This document shows positions 34,214 to 46,792 of a stretch of DNA of 64,000 nucleotides, in pieces. The translations under genes were made by a program, and so were the position numbers. Position 1 is the stretch's first letter, and each line of letters begins with the position of its first letter. The notes below the pieces were generated by a model. It saw only the letters and a list, made by a program, of their open reading frames with translations, was not told the DNA's origin and made no database searches. Source of the DNA: Fallopia convolvulus (taxonomy: Eukaryota > Streptophyta > Magnoliopsida > Caryophyllales > Polygonaceae); assembly GCA_964016875.1 (NCBI GenBank), contig OZ024736.1, positions 2,921,001 to 2,985,000 of the forward strand. The letters are read 5' to 3'.

Positions 34214-37200
34214 TTAAATAGAACCAGCATCAGCAGCTAACAAATTGTTCAAACCCAACGGAAAGAAACAGGGAAACAAAATAACAAAGGAAACATCAGG
34301 AAAGAGATTTGCAACCCAATGTGCAACAACATTAGCAGGCCTCCTAGTGTGTTGCCATAAACAAACCGAGAAGTTGACACAACAAAGTAGAATACGTTGT
34401 AGGATTCGGTGCAGCTCCCCGCGCCCTTTAGCCTTGCAATTCAGTTTTGAGATCACCGAGAGCGAGTCAGATTCGAAAATTACATGGGTTAAACCCTGTT
34501 GAATACAGCATTGCACAGCCCAGAGGATAGCCTCTACCTCCACAAGTTCAACATCACTTGTCGCCTGTACCTGCCTTGCTCCATAAAGAGACACCTCACC
34601 ATCTGCATCACGAGCAACAAAACGAATGGAACAATCTTTAACAGCAGAGACAGACGCATCACAGTTCATTTTGATAATGCCATTAGGTGGTTTCTTCCAC
34701 TTGACTTGTTCGTTATGGGGGCCTGACAGCGAAACAGAGTCACCAGCACCCCTGCGTTGTCCCTCATCGACCAGCGCTCGAGCTTGGTGAACAACTTCTT
34801 CAACATCAGAATTTTTACCTTCAAAAATACATTTGTTCCTCGCATTCCAGATGCTCCATATTAGGATTGCCCATAGCTCAATATCTGCTTGTTTTGCAAA
34901 AGAGATTAACTGGTCGAAGAAAGCATAAATAGAGTTAACCTTCTGGCCCCAGAATCTCAACGAAGGAATTGTTTTCCAAATCTTTTGAGCCTCACGGCAT
35001 TTAAACAGGACATGGAAGCCATATTCAACGCCCCCACAGAAATCACACGAGACATTATCAATAATATGGCGACTTTTCAAATTTGTTTTGTATGGAAGGA
35101 TGTTTTTCACCTCCCTCCAAACAAAGGACCTCACTTGGGGAAGCGTCTTGATCTGCCACAATTTTCTCTAGATGCAGCGCCTATCTCCTGTTCTACTCGA
35201 GCTCGAACCACATTCTCGTTCAATTTCAGATTGGAGAAGCATATGGTATGCAGTTCTGACCGAGTAGATACCATTTTTTGCATAGTACCACACCAACTCG
35301 TCCAGAGTAGAAGGGTCAACAAGGCGAATCCTACAAATTGCTTCGACATCATCAGCATCAAACATCTCTCTAACAAGCTGAGCTTTCCATGTCATAGTCG
35401 TCCAATCAATTAAATTAGACACTCTCCAAGCAGAGACTTCAACATTTTGTGGCTTGGACAGAACCATGAACTGATGGGGCCTTGGAATCCATCGGTCAGA
35501 CCACATGTTCAGACTTGTGCCATTCCCAACTCCCCAATAGGTGCCTTGTTCAAGAACATGACGACTAATCACTATCTCCTCCATGTATAACTCGGATTAA
35601 ATCCAATTTTTGCCTCTAAAAAACTGTTATGCGGATAATATCTGGCTTTTAACAGTTTAGCTAACAACGAGTCCGGGTCCTGAACAAGTCTCCAACCTTG
35701 CTTTGCTAACATTGCCAAATTAAAATTCATCATGTCTCGAAAGCCCAAACCACCCATATCCTTCTGCAAGCACATCCTCTTCCACTTTAACCAGTGTATA
35801 CGAGATTTCTCACCCTCATCACCCCACCAACACTTGCACAAAAGCTGTTCGATTTCATTACACAACGTGGTTGGAAGAGCAAAACATGACATTGTGTATG
35901 AAGGGATAGCTTGGGCTATTGACTTAATCAAGATTTCCTTTCCCGCTCTTGACAAAGATTTCTCCTTCCATCCACTTAGTCGCTGAGTGATCCGGTCTTT
36001 TATGTGACCAAAAATCTCCTTTTTCGAGCTCCCCACTATAGTTGGGAGCCCAAGGTACTTCTCATGCTTAGCAACCTCTCGAACACCAAGAATGCGCTGG
36101 ATTTCAGCTCTCCTCGACTCATCCATATTTCGACTGAAAGAAAGCTCCGACTTTGCAAAATTTACCTGTTGACCCGACGCCTCTCCATATTCATGGAGTA
36201 TTTTAACAAATTCTGAGCTCTATTGACATGATGCTTTTGCAAACAATACGCAATCATCAGCGAAAAAAAGTTGAGAAATTGAAGGAGCCGAACGAGCAAT
36301 CCTAATGCCTTGAGTGCGGCCCTGCGCTTCGCTGACTCGGATCATACTTGACAAACCCTCCGCACACATGAGAAAAAGATAAGGCGATAGCGGATCGCCT
36401 TGCCGAAGTCCACGTGATGGCGAGAAAGTCGCAGAAGGAACACCATCCATAAGCACCGAGAGGAAACCGAAGTCACACATCTCATAATAATTCGAACCCA
36501 TCCTTCAGCAAAACCAAGAGATCTCATACAATGCTCCAAATAACACCATTCCACGTGATCGTACGCTTTGGCCATGTCAAGTTTCAACGCCATAAAGCCC
36601 TTTCGACCTTTAGTCTTGTGTTTCATGTGATGAAAAAGTTCAAAAGCAGCTAGCACGTTGTCTGTAATGAGTCTCCCTGGCACAAACGCACTCTGACTCT
36701 TTGAAATAACTTTGTCTAAACAGCTCTTCAATCTGTTGGTAAGAACCTTTGAAGCTATTTTATAAAGAACATTACAAAGGCTAATATGACGAAGATCCTT
36801 CATCCTACTAAGGTTAAATTTTTTTAGAATTAAGCAAATAAAAGTGTGATTTAAAGACTGAGGGCAAGAAGCACCATTGAGAAAAGAGAGGACAAAAGAA
36901 GTAACATCGGGTCCAACAATATGCCATAATTTTTGGTAAAAAAGTGCTGACATACCATAAGGACCCGGTGATTTAGTTGGATGCATTGAAAAAAGTGCAG
37001 TTCGTACCTCTTCCCCGTTGAAGGGACGTAGCAGCTCGAGATTATCCTCCTCCGACAAAAGGGGCTCGATTCCTTAAGGAGCCGAGGCTGGAGAAGTTCT
37101 AACTTCAGATTTAAACAGGTCTAGGAAGTAATCGACTGCTACTTTTGTTCGCCCTTCAAGAGTTCTCCATTCAAGATTATTTTCATCCACCAACTTGTGC

Positions 37201-38343
37201 ACACACTTTTTCTTCTTTCTACCCGACGCTTTCATATGAAAGTATCGAGTATTTCAATCTTCGAAAGAGAACTCGTTTGCTTCAGATCTTTGCAGCCACA
37301 TGATTTCCTCCCTTTTCATCAGCTCACGCTCTAGCCTCAAGATCACGCCTCGTTCGAACCATATCAGCATTCATACCTCTCATCCCCATTTCTTTGAGCC
37401 GTTCCCTCACTACCCTCAACTCTCTTGTAAGATTCCCAAAATGCTTGTAATCCCACTCACGTAAGTCACCAACACACCTCTCTATTTTTCCAACAAGCCC
37501 CTGCACCGCTAACGAGCTCCCCGGATTACGCCAAGCATTCTCGACAATCTCCTTGCAATTATCATCTTCCAACCACATAGCCTCAAATATGAAAGGTTTG
37601 CATCCTCGTGTCATGCATGGCTGTTCAACATCCTGATTTAATTGTACCCGGATAGGAACATGATCCGACCCCCACCGCTCAAGGTGAGTTAATCGAGACA
37701 TAGGAAAAGCATCCATCCAAGCCTCATTTGCTAGAACGTAATCAATTCTTTCTTGGATGAACTCGTCACCTTCACTTCCATTTTCCCAAGTGAATCGCGG
37801 TCCCGTAAACCCCATCTCTCTTAGCCCGCAATGTTCTAGTGTTTCCCGGAATTCCACCAAACGTGCATAATCAGCTTGAACACTGCCATGTTTGTCCTCC
37901 AAATTTAAAAGTCTATTGAAATCACCCATACAAATCCAGCGGTTAGGAGTGTCCTCATGCAAGCGGCGTAGCAACGACAAAGTATGATGTTTTTCCTCAG
38001 ATGCTGACCAGCCGTAAATACCCGTAAACCTCCATAACACCGTCTCACCCGCCCCCTTAATTTCAGCATCAATATGATGGGCCGTGTAAGACTGGATATA
38101 AACATCAATTTCCTTGTCCCAAAGCAAGCATATTCCATCCGACTTACCCCGACAGTCAACCGCATAGCAACCGCTACCTAATTTTCTTCTTATTTTTTCC
38201 ATCTTAGACCGATCACATTTGGTCTCCATCACAAAGAGGACCTTTGGGGACTCCCTCCTTGTTAGAGCAACAAGGCGATCAACTACCCGGGCCTTCCCCA
38301 ATCCCCGGCAGTTGTAGCTTATGAGACTCATAATCCTCGGCAA
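34214..38343 (-). pseudogene. LINE 1 ORF2: endonuclease, reverse transcriptase, zf-RVT, RNase H
   Basis: The start MPRIMSLISYNCRGLGKARV leads into an APE-type endonuclease with VLFVMETK, WICMGDFN and RWGSDHVPI (catalytic Asn, Glu, Asp/Asn, Asp-His). The RT follows: ISKSQSAFVPGRLITDNVLA, KLDMAKAYDHVEW (palm Asp), RGLRQGDPLSPYLF, LFFADDCVLF (catalytic FADD). Then come the zinc region CDFCGG...HVLFKC (35070-35000) and RNase H (MNCDASV, EVEAILWAV, IFESD). Three frameshifts (about 37.1-37.3 kb, 36.5 kb and 35.6 kb) and at least two in-frame stops break it. Confidence 0.88.
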
Positions 38344-38921
38344 GGAAGGTTGGCCTTCCTCGCCAATTCATCAACACCATTCTCAAACATCTTGGCTCTT
38401 TTTTCACTAGTTCCCGTACCATCATTCCCTACACTATTCTCATCAATATTCATGTCGTCCTCAGACCTCTTCTTACTCCCAGTTCAAATCTCTAGTTTTT
38501 CTCCACCATTTCGATCCACCTCTTTGACTCTCGCTGCCCTCTTCCACTTCTTTCATTTTTCTACATCAGCTCCTCCCTTGCCTGTACTAGTTTCAGATTC
38601 TGACACTTTCTTTGCACTCTCCTGTTCAGCCATGTCCGCCACTCCCTCATCATTTTTTGGTTTGGACGTCTGCATGTGTCCATGCAGGAGAGTCACTGAT
38701 TCACCGCTCCCCTCAGCCCTCTCCTTTCATGTAGTCTTTGAAACCTGCAGTCCTTGGAACTCCTCCGCTGCTATTGATACTTGTTCATCATTCTCATTTT
38801 ATGCATCATTTTTCAACTCTTTTTCCACCAACTTTGGGTCATCCTCTAGTAGCGCTAGCAAAGACTTCCGAGTTCCTCCTTTTTCACTACTCTCAGCATC
38901 AGCATATTCACCACTTCGACC

Positions 38922-39685
38922 CTAAAGTTTTCGAATTAAAGACTCTTCTTTAGTCCTTTCAATTGCCGATCTTTCCGATATGACTTTCATCGGAGAAGCC
39001 CTAATCCAATCCCCATTTTCATTTCTATACTCCTTAGCTTCTTCATTCTCACAATCAATTTCCACATGTCCTAGACAACCACAAGAATAAAAGAAGTTTG
39101 GGAGGCGTTCATACTTAGCTTCAATCCACATTCGTTGCCCCCCTAAAGATAGCATAACTCCCCTCCTCAGCGGTTTCGTAATGTCAATCGAAACCCTAAT
39201 TCGGAGAAACCGCCCTCCAACAGTGATTGTAGACTCGTCAACTTCCACGATCTTGCCAAACCTATTCCCCATAGACTTTGCAACCGCCTTAGTCATTGCA
39301 CCCAATGGCAAATCATACAGCCGGATCCAAAAATCGGCATATTCAAACTTCAGCTTTGACGGTTGAACCAATCCTGGCTCTCTAATTACCAGAAGGGACT
39401 TGTCAAAAGACCATGGACCGCCTTTAACCACTCGTTGTTTGTCTGCTTCATCAACAAACTGAAAACTAAACAAATTGTTTTGGACTTCTCGGATCACCAC
39501 ACCCTTTTTTAACTTCCAAGCACTCCTCATGGTGGACTTAAATGCAAAAGCATTGAAAGGCCGGGCTGTTAAAAGAGTGCCAACCAGAGTAATAGTTCCC
39601 AGAAGTGCTTGCCTTCCACATCAATCGTCTCAACCACTTCAACAATCTCTTCTTTTGTAAGATGGATATTCTTTCCCTTATCCAT
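38922..39685 (-). pseudogene. LINE 1 ORF1: DUF4283 / zinc-knuckle RNA-binding protein
   Basis: The ATG at 39685 opens MDKGKNIHLTKEEIVEVVE. A frameshift follows near 39600, and the frame then runs ALLGTITLVGTLLTARPFNA, MRSAWKLKKGVVIREVQNNL and KGGPWSFDKSLLVI (DUF4283 RNA-binding fold). The zinc knuckle region reads NFFYSCGCLGHVEIDC, where LINE 2 has NFCYTCGMLGHVEADC, so the first knuckle cysteine is lost. The frame stops at 38922. A decayed Ser/Glu-rich C-terminal tail continues to about 38350. Confidence 0.8.
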
Positions 39686-39888
39686 CGGAACAACCGTAAT
39701 CCAACGCAGCAAGCAGTCGAAAAGACCTAGACCTGAGTATCCGACAAAGAAACCGCTCCAGCACCGGTGAATCTCGCACTTGCCGACGAGAAAACCCTAG
39801 CTCCCACAGCCCTAGACCGAGGAGAGATAAAAGAGAGAGTTTTCTTTTCTATGCCCTAGAGTTCAATTATGTCGTCGACACCATTTTT

Positions 39889-40400
39889 AACAAAATAACA
39901 AAAGGCTGAAAATGCTGCTAAAAACCAATGGCCCGGTTTTGCAAAGCACAATTTTCCAACCGAATAAGGCATGTTTATAGAAAATAGAAACCAAAGCTGC
40001 CTAAACAAAAACCAAAGCTGTTTTGCAACACAGTTTTAGGGTGTGCTTAGATATGACCAGTATACTGACTTATCTGTTTCACCAAACTATTGCCTCATAA
40101 GTTATATTATTAGACAACACAACTTAAAACATTATCAATGCATGGAGGAAATCGGTGAACATCTTAATTAACATTAAGTAGGCTTATTTGGCAAACTAAG
40201 CTTAGCGAGTATTGGAACTAATCTCAAATAAAACCATAAAATATCACTAATAAAACCCTAAATATCACTAATAAGGGTGCACAGTTTTGCAACACAATTT
40301 TGCAAAACAGTTTTGCTAAAAGCCAAACCAAAGTTGTAAAACCAATTTACACAATAGGTAAAAACAATGGAGAGGAATAAATAAAGTAAAGAACAAGAGC
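39889..40400. other. Non-coding, A-rich stretch
   Basis: No gene was recognised. TTTTGCAACACAGTTTT-like motifs recur (40021, 40276), possibly subterminal repeats of a decayed Harbinger-type element. Confidence 0.35.
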
Positions 40401-41050
40401 TCAAGAATGTCAAGTGCACACACCTCTTTAGGAAGAAGGTTCCCCACCATGCCAATTGGCCCAACTTCCAGCCTCGGATGCCATGCTTTGAACAGGAGTT
40501 CCTTCATCATCATCATCTGGACCCTCATCACCACTTTTGAGATCAATAGGGAGTTGTTCTTGCACGCCAAACAACTAATCCCACATCAAGCTAATTTCCG
40601 AGTCTACCCCTTTAACTCGGAAACGCTTAACGCGAGGGCATTGCTACAATATGGCATAAAAGCATAGTAAGCCGATCAAGCCATACAAAAAATACTATAA
40701 AGCAAAAATCATCGGACACTAACCACAATCATCCTTGCACACCATTCTACATCGCCAACGATTTTCCCCATGGTCAGGTTCCATGCATCCTGAGCTCCAA
40801 GTTCCTTGAAACGACATCATGCACGCCATTGAGTCTTATGGAAGTCAAGACGGAATTTCAGTTTGATGATTTCCTACCTCTGTCCAGTGGCACTCTGAAA
40901 CTGGTTTGCTATCTCCCAAATGGGTGCGTGTGGATCGCGTCTCTCCCTCCTCATGGCAGGCAACACAATGTTGAGGAAGGCCTTGTCAAGGTTGACTGTT
41001 CACCTCGAGTTCTCAAGCATCTACATAGGATGAACAATAATAGCCTTAAG
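40400..41050 (-). pseudogene. MYB/SANT-like protein relic (Harbinger ORF1-like)
   Basis: On the - strand near 41000-40740 the frame reads KAFLNIVLPAMRRERRDPHA, IWEIANQFQSATGQR, then KTQWRA*CRFKELGAQDAWN and KIVGDVEWCARM. This is the Myb/SANT-like pattern (GRRW..Q..NK...RTQWRAW..LK....GWD....EWW). A second block at about 40660-40410 (CSNALALSVSELKG, then acidic EGPDDDDEGTPVQSMASEA) would be the next exon. Stops replace two Trp/Tyr positions. It lies opposite in strand to the copy at 26937 and has no transposase next to it. Confidence 0.5.
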
Positions 41051-41408
41051 TAATATACTAATATTTATGAAAATGAAGAATACAATAACAAGGAAATATT
41101 CGAACTTAAGTAATATACTAATATTATCTATAGAAACTTGAGAATACAAAGTAGCAAAGGAAGAAAGAATAACTTCGGTTGGAGTTCTTGGAATGCCGAA
41201 AGTGATTGCAAAGAGAGGAGTAATGAGGCAAAGAGAGGAGTTATGTGAAAGAGAGTAGACAATGTGAATAATAGCCTTGGCGTGGTAGGTAATTTATAGG
41301 GGGAAAAGTCATCATTGAAACCCAAATGGAAAAACATATTCAATTTTAAAATACTATATGTGCATTTCGATCTCCATACAAATAGCAATATATTTATTAT
41401 TAATTTTA

Positions 41409-41640
41409 ATATATTACATATATGCCAAACTAAGATGATATGTTACTTTATATAGATAGCAAACAAACTATATTTTTCACGCTTGACATAGCAATAAATT
41501 ATGTTAATTTCGAATCACCATAAAATCTTACATATTAATGATTAATTCAATATATTGCCATACAACTATACAAGATGAAATATTACTTTATATAGATGGA
41601 AAACATTTTAAATTTGTCAAACTCAACATAGCAATAAATT
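41409..41640. repeat. Diverged direct repeat, spacing about 140 bp
   Basis: TACTTTATATAGATRG and ACATAGCAATAAATTA each occur twice (about 41440/41583 and 41487/41627) in the same order. The sequence is AT-rich and non-coding. Confidence 0.5.
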
Positions 41641-41721
41641 AAGCCAAGACAACTAATAGTCAAATACAAACAAATAACCAAACAATTTTTAAGTTTTCCT
41701 TCTAGACAACCACAAAGACAT

Positions 41722-42081
41722 CTAAAGTCCAAAGAAACCTAAAATAATACACACAATCAAGGGATAAGGATTAAATGGATAAAGGAGAAAAACCATGCAC
41801 ATGAACATTAGGGCAATGTTGCACATTTTCCAACATGTAACAACTTCTATTGCCTTATCACCCTCCAAGGCTCGCTCGATTGTACAGGTTAACAACTCAT
41901 CAATGAGTTCAACCTGTTCATCTGTCTTTTGAACTTGTTCTTGAAGACACAGTTCCAACCTCGCCACATACCTCTCAACTTCATCAGCTCACTACTTATG
42001 ACGTATTGCTACTTTCTGTAGACAAGTAAAGCATGGTAGTTGAAAAAATCGGTGCATTAGGTCTTCATCATCAATCCATAT
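41722..42081 (-). pseudogene. GRF-type zinc-finger protein, C-terminal exon
   Basis: After a good acceptor (CAATAG|ATATGG at 42081) the frame reads WIDDEDLMHRFFQLPCFTCL, then QKVAIRHK and two stops, then ADEVERYVARLELCLQEQ. A coiled coil follows, and then a hydrophobic helix (ALMFMCMVFLLYPFNPYPLI) that ends at FFGL with a stop at 41722. This matches the end of plant GRF zinc-finger proteins, which have a zinc finger, coiled coil and C-terminal membrane segment and are often found as transposon-linked copies. The Cys-rich N-terminus was not found in 42082-42560. Confidence 0.45.
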
Positions 42082-42589
42082 CTATTGAAAAAAATTGCAG
42101 TTAAACCCTAAACAACAGTTTGTCATATACTACATGAGGCATGATGAAAAGTTAAGTTAGTATCATGACCTCTTCATTATATAATTCATCATTAGTCTTA
42201 GACAAAATACTGTCTTCTTCACTCCAGGATCCCTGGGACACCAGAGTTCCTATCATTGACATAATGAAAAGAATATTATACATTAACAACCATGAAATTG
42301 AATTTAGCTTCCAAAGTAGGTTTTCTATTGCTTTGAGAATTCTTTTGATCATGAATTGAATTGCCATATTATAGAGGTTTGATTCAATTGGCAACCATTT
42401 GAATTTAACTTTGAGTAAGAAAATGCCTCTCTCAAATTGTAATTTAGTAAACTAGTCTTCACCATAATTGATCTATTTGTATGCACACGAGTAATTTTGA
42501 ATCAAAACAGGAGAATTCAATTCATGGATCTAAGAATTCAGAAGCATTACTCTTTACAACACACGACATACATATAAGTAGGAGAGACA

Positions 42590-42802
42590 AGCAACTGTAG
42601 ATAGACATGGACCCGGGCTGAGAATACGGGAACTAGGCCCGCATAGGGGGTACCCGGGCTGGGCCCAAGGAATGCGACCCACACGAGTTGGGACGGGCTG
42701 GGGTTTTGGCGGGGCGGGCCGGTTGTATGTGGGCCTGTTTGGCCGAGTCGAACCAGGCGGGCCGGTTAGAATATTATTTAAAAAACAAGGGGGGGGGGGG
42801 GG
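42590..42802. other. GC-rich hAT subterminal region with a G14 run
   Basis: Repeated GGGCCGG / CCCGGGC / GGCGGGCCGG motifs contrast with AT-rich surroundings and are typical of sequence just inside hAT transposon ends. A G14 run lies at 42789-42802. It lies just beyond the C-terminus of the hAT gene, so it is probably that element's 3' end. Confidence 0.45.
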
Positions 42803-42934
42803 AATAAGGGGGCGGGATTGATTGAAATTATTAAAACTTTGATAAATAATTATCAAAGTTTGAACAATTAAGATGCCTACGTATCTCGAAAGAATCAAAG
42901 GCCACATAGTTCTTTTTACTTACCTTAACTTACC

Positions 42935-43639
42935 TTGTTGCTCATTCGTCAAGGTCTTCTGGGGATTCTTCGTCATTTGCATCGTTCCCACCACTTCCGA
43001 CATTGGAAGTGTAGTCAGTGGTCATCCTTTTTCCATTGTCCTCAGGCTCGAATTTTATTACACACATCTTGTACTCTTCTTGCGTCCTTTTCTTGGCAGA
43101 TCCCAATCCTTCGTGCATATCAATGTCTTGACGGTTTGTGGATCAATTCAGCATCTCTTCTCCGAATTACTCTTCGACCTACGCTAAAAATAGACTCGGA
43201 TGCAATGGTAGACGCATGTATAGCTAATACATCCCTAGCTATTTTAGCAAGTACAGGATATTGGTCGCAATGGTTTCTCCATCACTGAAGGACATCACAT
43301 CCATCGAGGAATTGATGTTCAATGGTCAAGAAATCCATAATAATAGATCTTATAGGTGCAATAGAACCAGAAATAGAAGATGTTCGGGGTTTTTTTAAAT
43401 TAAAGATGCAATTTTGCTACTAGAAGAAGTAGAAGATGAAGAGGGTCGAGTAGTAGATGTAGGTGAAATATTTAGTTTTTCTTTATATTTATCATTTAAC
43501 TTGATTAATGTTGCAATGTCGAAGTCAATATCAGCATGCCAATCATAATCAACATCTGTAAGGCCCAAAGTGCCTTAATAAAAATCTAACATATTTTCCA
43601 AACCTAGCTTCTTCACAATACGATCTAATAATGCAACAA
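42935..43639 (-). pseudogene. hAT transposase, C-terminal half (dimerisation domain)
   Basis: On the - strand the frame reads DFDIATLIKLNDKYKEKLNI with a Ser-rich linker, then WRNHCDQYPVLAKIARDVLA and IHASTIASESIFSVGRRVI, then after a frameshift DPQTVKTLICTKDWDLP. This is the hAT C-terminal dimerisation signature (YPVLS.MARD.LAIPASTVASE.AFS). It continues the N-terminal part at 54679-56040. The two are separated by the insertion at 43649-54669. Confidence 0.8.
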
Positions 43640-44118
43640 TACAATATACGGAAATTCTATGTGGTAACCCTAGGGTTCGATATTATTCGTGAGGTGTACC
43701 AGTCTCGGATCTGGTTCGATCAATGTTTTCATATAAAAAAATGCATTGGGCCTTCTCACTCAATAGGCACACTGCTTCAGAAAGAAGGTACGTACATCGA
43801 CTCTATCGTTCGAGTAAGCATAAGCAGCTCGAGCCTCTTTCGTTAGGGACACATAATAGGCAGACCATGACCCCGAGGTCGAAGTAGAAGGGATAAATCT
43901 CGGGGAACTGGACTGCTTGCTAGCGTAATTCTCACGGTAACCCTGGGGTTAGTACCAAATTCACCACATATCCAAATAAATTAAAATTAACCTTTTCTTT
44001 TAAATTTAGTTTTATAAAAAAAGAAATTTTTAAAATTTTAAAACATAAAAATAAAACATTACATTTATCCCTGTGAAGACGACTTTTGCTTTTTTTTAGC
44101 AACACAGAACCAAATATA

Positions 44119-46787
44119 TTACTCTAGATCATTTTTCACAATACAAATTAAATCAGAAGAAACTTCCCAAGAATTAAACTTAATAATATCAGTAGTCGGA
44201 CGGATCGAAGCCAGCAGATGATCGGCCTTATTTCTTTCACGTCTGAGCGATCTCCATGAGCAGTCTTGGAATAGTTTTTTTGCCTCTCTAACCTTCTGCA
44301 TCAGTGTATTAAGAGAACCCCTCCATTCAGTGTTGCGCTGCAGCTTGTTTATAAGAGACAAGCAATCTGACTCGACGACCAAATCGGTTGAGCCCTGTTG
44401 ATGACAGCATTGCGTAGCCCATAGCATAGCCTCGGCTTTCGCCTCTTCCACAGACTCTGATACCATTGTCTTCTTGGATCCTAGCAGCTGTACATTACCT
44501 CTTGAGTCTCGGACAATAAATCCTATCCCGTTTTCCACATTTGTACTCACAGCTGCATCACAATTTACTTTGAAGTACCCTGCTGCAGGTCGAGTCCATA
44601 TACTAGGCAAATTCATCACTACCTCAGGTTCTCATCTTTTCTGCACTTTTTGAACCTTCACTGATCATTAATCTTGCTTCCCGTAGGACCTTAGGCGGAC
44701 TAATTTGGATTCCTTCAAAGATTCTGACATTCCTCATGCGCCACGCACTCCATAGTAAGACAACCCATAATTCAATCTCCTCCATGTAACAGTTTTTCCG
44801 GACTGATTCATAGAACTGCCCTACTAATGAGCAATTTGATCCCCACCTTTCTAGAGTTGGGATTTGCTTCCAAATTCTCCTAACCATCGAGCAGTGGAAT
44901 AGGACATGCATTTCAGATTCCGTTCTCCCACAAAATTCACAGCATTCATTCGGAATGACTCGACGTCGAAAAAGATTTTCCCTTGTTGGAAGAATATTCC
45001 GGCAAGCCCTCCAAACAAATGACTTAAGCCTGGGAATAACATTCAATTTCCACATCCCTTTCCAGAAACCCTGCATCACGTTCCCATTTGAAGAGCCGAT
45101 TCCCCCATTTGAAATGAGTTCCTTTTCCAGCAAAAAGTGATATGCAAACCTGACAATAAAGATTCCACTCTTGGATAAAGGCCATATCAGTTCATCCTTG
45201 CATGTTGGATCAACTAAACGCATCTTAAGAATCATATCAACATCACATGGCAAGTAAGTTTGCTTAATCAGATCTACTTTCCAACTACCTGTACTCCAGT
45301 CAATAAGATCGAGTACACGTAGCTCCGAATTTCCACCAGGACAAGTAATGGGTTTAAAACTGTGAGGTCTTGGGATCCATTTATCCTTCCACACATATAT
45401 CGAACTTCCATTACCCACACTCCACATTAGCCCTTATTCTAAGACCTTGCATCCAAGCAGAATGCTCCTCCATGGATAGCTAGGGTTTGAACCAACAACT
45501 GCCTCCATAAAGCTTGATCGTGGAAAGTATTTTGCCTTTAGTAGTCGTGTAATCAGAGAGTCCGGATTCATCAATAATCTCCATCCTTGCTTAGCTAACA
45601 TTGCACGATTGAAGTTCTCCAGATCCCTGAAGCCTAATCCACCTTTTTCCTTTGACAGACATAATCTTTTCCAGCTCAAGCAGTGCATCTTATGTTTATC
45701 ACTTCCATTGCCCCACCAAAATTTACAAAGCAGTTTCTCAATATCTTTGCACATACTGCTCGGCAATGCAAAGCATGCCATAGAATAAGTAGGGATAGCT
45801 TGAGCTATCGCTTTGATCAAGATTTCTTTTCCGGCTCTCTAAAGTGATTTCTCCTTCCATCCACCGAGTTTCTTAAGCACCCTAGCATGCACATTAGCAA
45901 AAATCTCCTTTTTTGAACGCCCCACAATGGTTGGTAGGCCAATATATTTTTCGTGTTTCTCCACTTCCTTCACATCAATGATGTTTTTGATTGCTAGTCG
46001 TCTGTCAGCTCCCACATTCTTGCTAAACGACAATTCTGATTTTGCAAAATTTACCTGTTGACCCGATGCAGCTCCATAAGCATGGAGAATATTCACTATT
46101 TCAATGCCCTGTTGATAAGTTGCTTTTGCAAAAAGAACACAATCGTCTGCAAAAAATAGATGAGAAATTGACGGTGCACCACGAGCAATCTGGATCCCAC
46201 TAAGCCTTCCCTGATTCTCACTAAGTCTCAGCAAACCGAATACATAACAGAAATAGATACGGTGATAGCAGGTCACCTTGTCTAAGCCCTCGTGATGGTA
46301 TAAAGGTTGATGTCGGAACACCATCCATTAGGACCGAGAAGGAAACAATGGAGACACATTTCATAATTAAGGCAATCCAACGGCCATCAAACCCCATTCG
46401 CTTCATACAATGCTCTAAAAAAACCCACTCAACCCTATCATACGCCTTAGCCATGTCCAATTTCAACGCCATATAACCTTTCCGACCCCGTGTTGTTGTT
46501 TTCATAAAGTGAAAGACCTCAAAAGCCGCAAGAACGTTATCTGTAATCAGACGACCTGGAACAAAAGCGCTCTGACTAATAGAAATCAGCTTGTTGAGAG
46601 ACATCTTCAACCTATTAGCCTGCACCTTGGAAACAATTTTATAAAGCACATTGCAAAGACTTATAGGACGTAAGTCAGTCATCCTGCAAGGCTCGTTAAT
46701 TTTCGGGATTAAAGTAATATAAGTGAAGTTCAAATCTTGTGGAATATCGGCGCCATTTAGAATGGAAAGAATAAAAGAGGTAACTTC
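44119..46787 (-). pseudogene. LINE 2 ORF2, C-terminal part: RT, zf-RVT, RNase H
   Basis: The RT reads ISISQSAFVPGRLITDNVLA, KLDMAKAYDRVEW, RGLRQGDLLSPYLF and LFFADDCVLFAKA. The zinc region reads CCEFCGRTESEMHVLFHC (about 44940-44890). RNase H shows VNCDAAV, AKAEAMLWATQ, VVESD and NKADHLL. Frameshifts lie near 46.3 kb and 44.62 kb, and in-frame stops at about 45.84 and 45.43 kb. The upstream end is the solo LTR at 46793. Confidence 0.87.
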
Positions 46788-46792
46788 AGGTC

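Larger units (their letters stand above)
34190..39875 (-). mobile_element. Full-length L1-type LINE (LINE 1) with 13-bp TSD
   Basis: CGACACCATTTTT occurs at 34177-34189 and 39876-39888, flanking the element. On the - strand it runs from a 5' UTR through ORF1 and ORF2 to a short 3' UTR ending TGGTGCTAAAAAAAA. The same GCTAAAAAAA 3' end is seen in LINE 2. Length is about 5.7 kb, normal for plant L1. Both ORFs carry frameshifts and stops, so it is immobile on its own. Confidence 0.88.

Noticed and set aside
38350..38925. 191-aa Ser/Phe-rich + strand ORF
   Set aside because: It is the antisense shadow of the decayed LINE 1 ORF1 tail.
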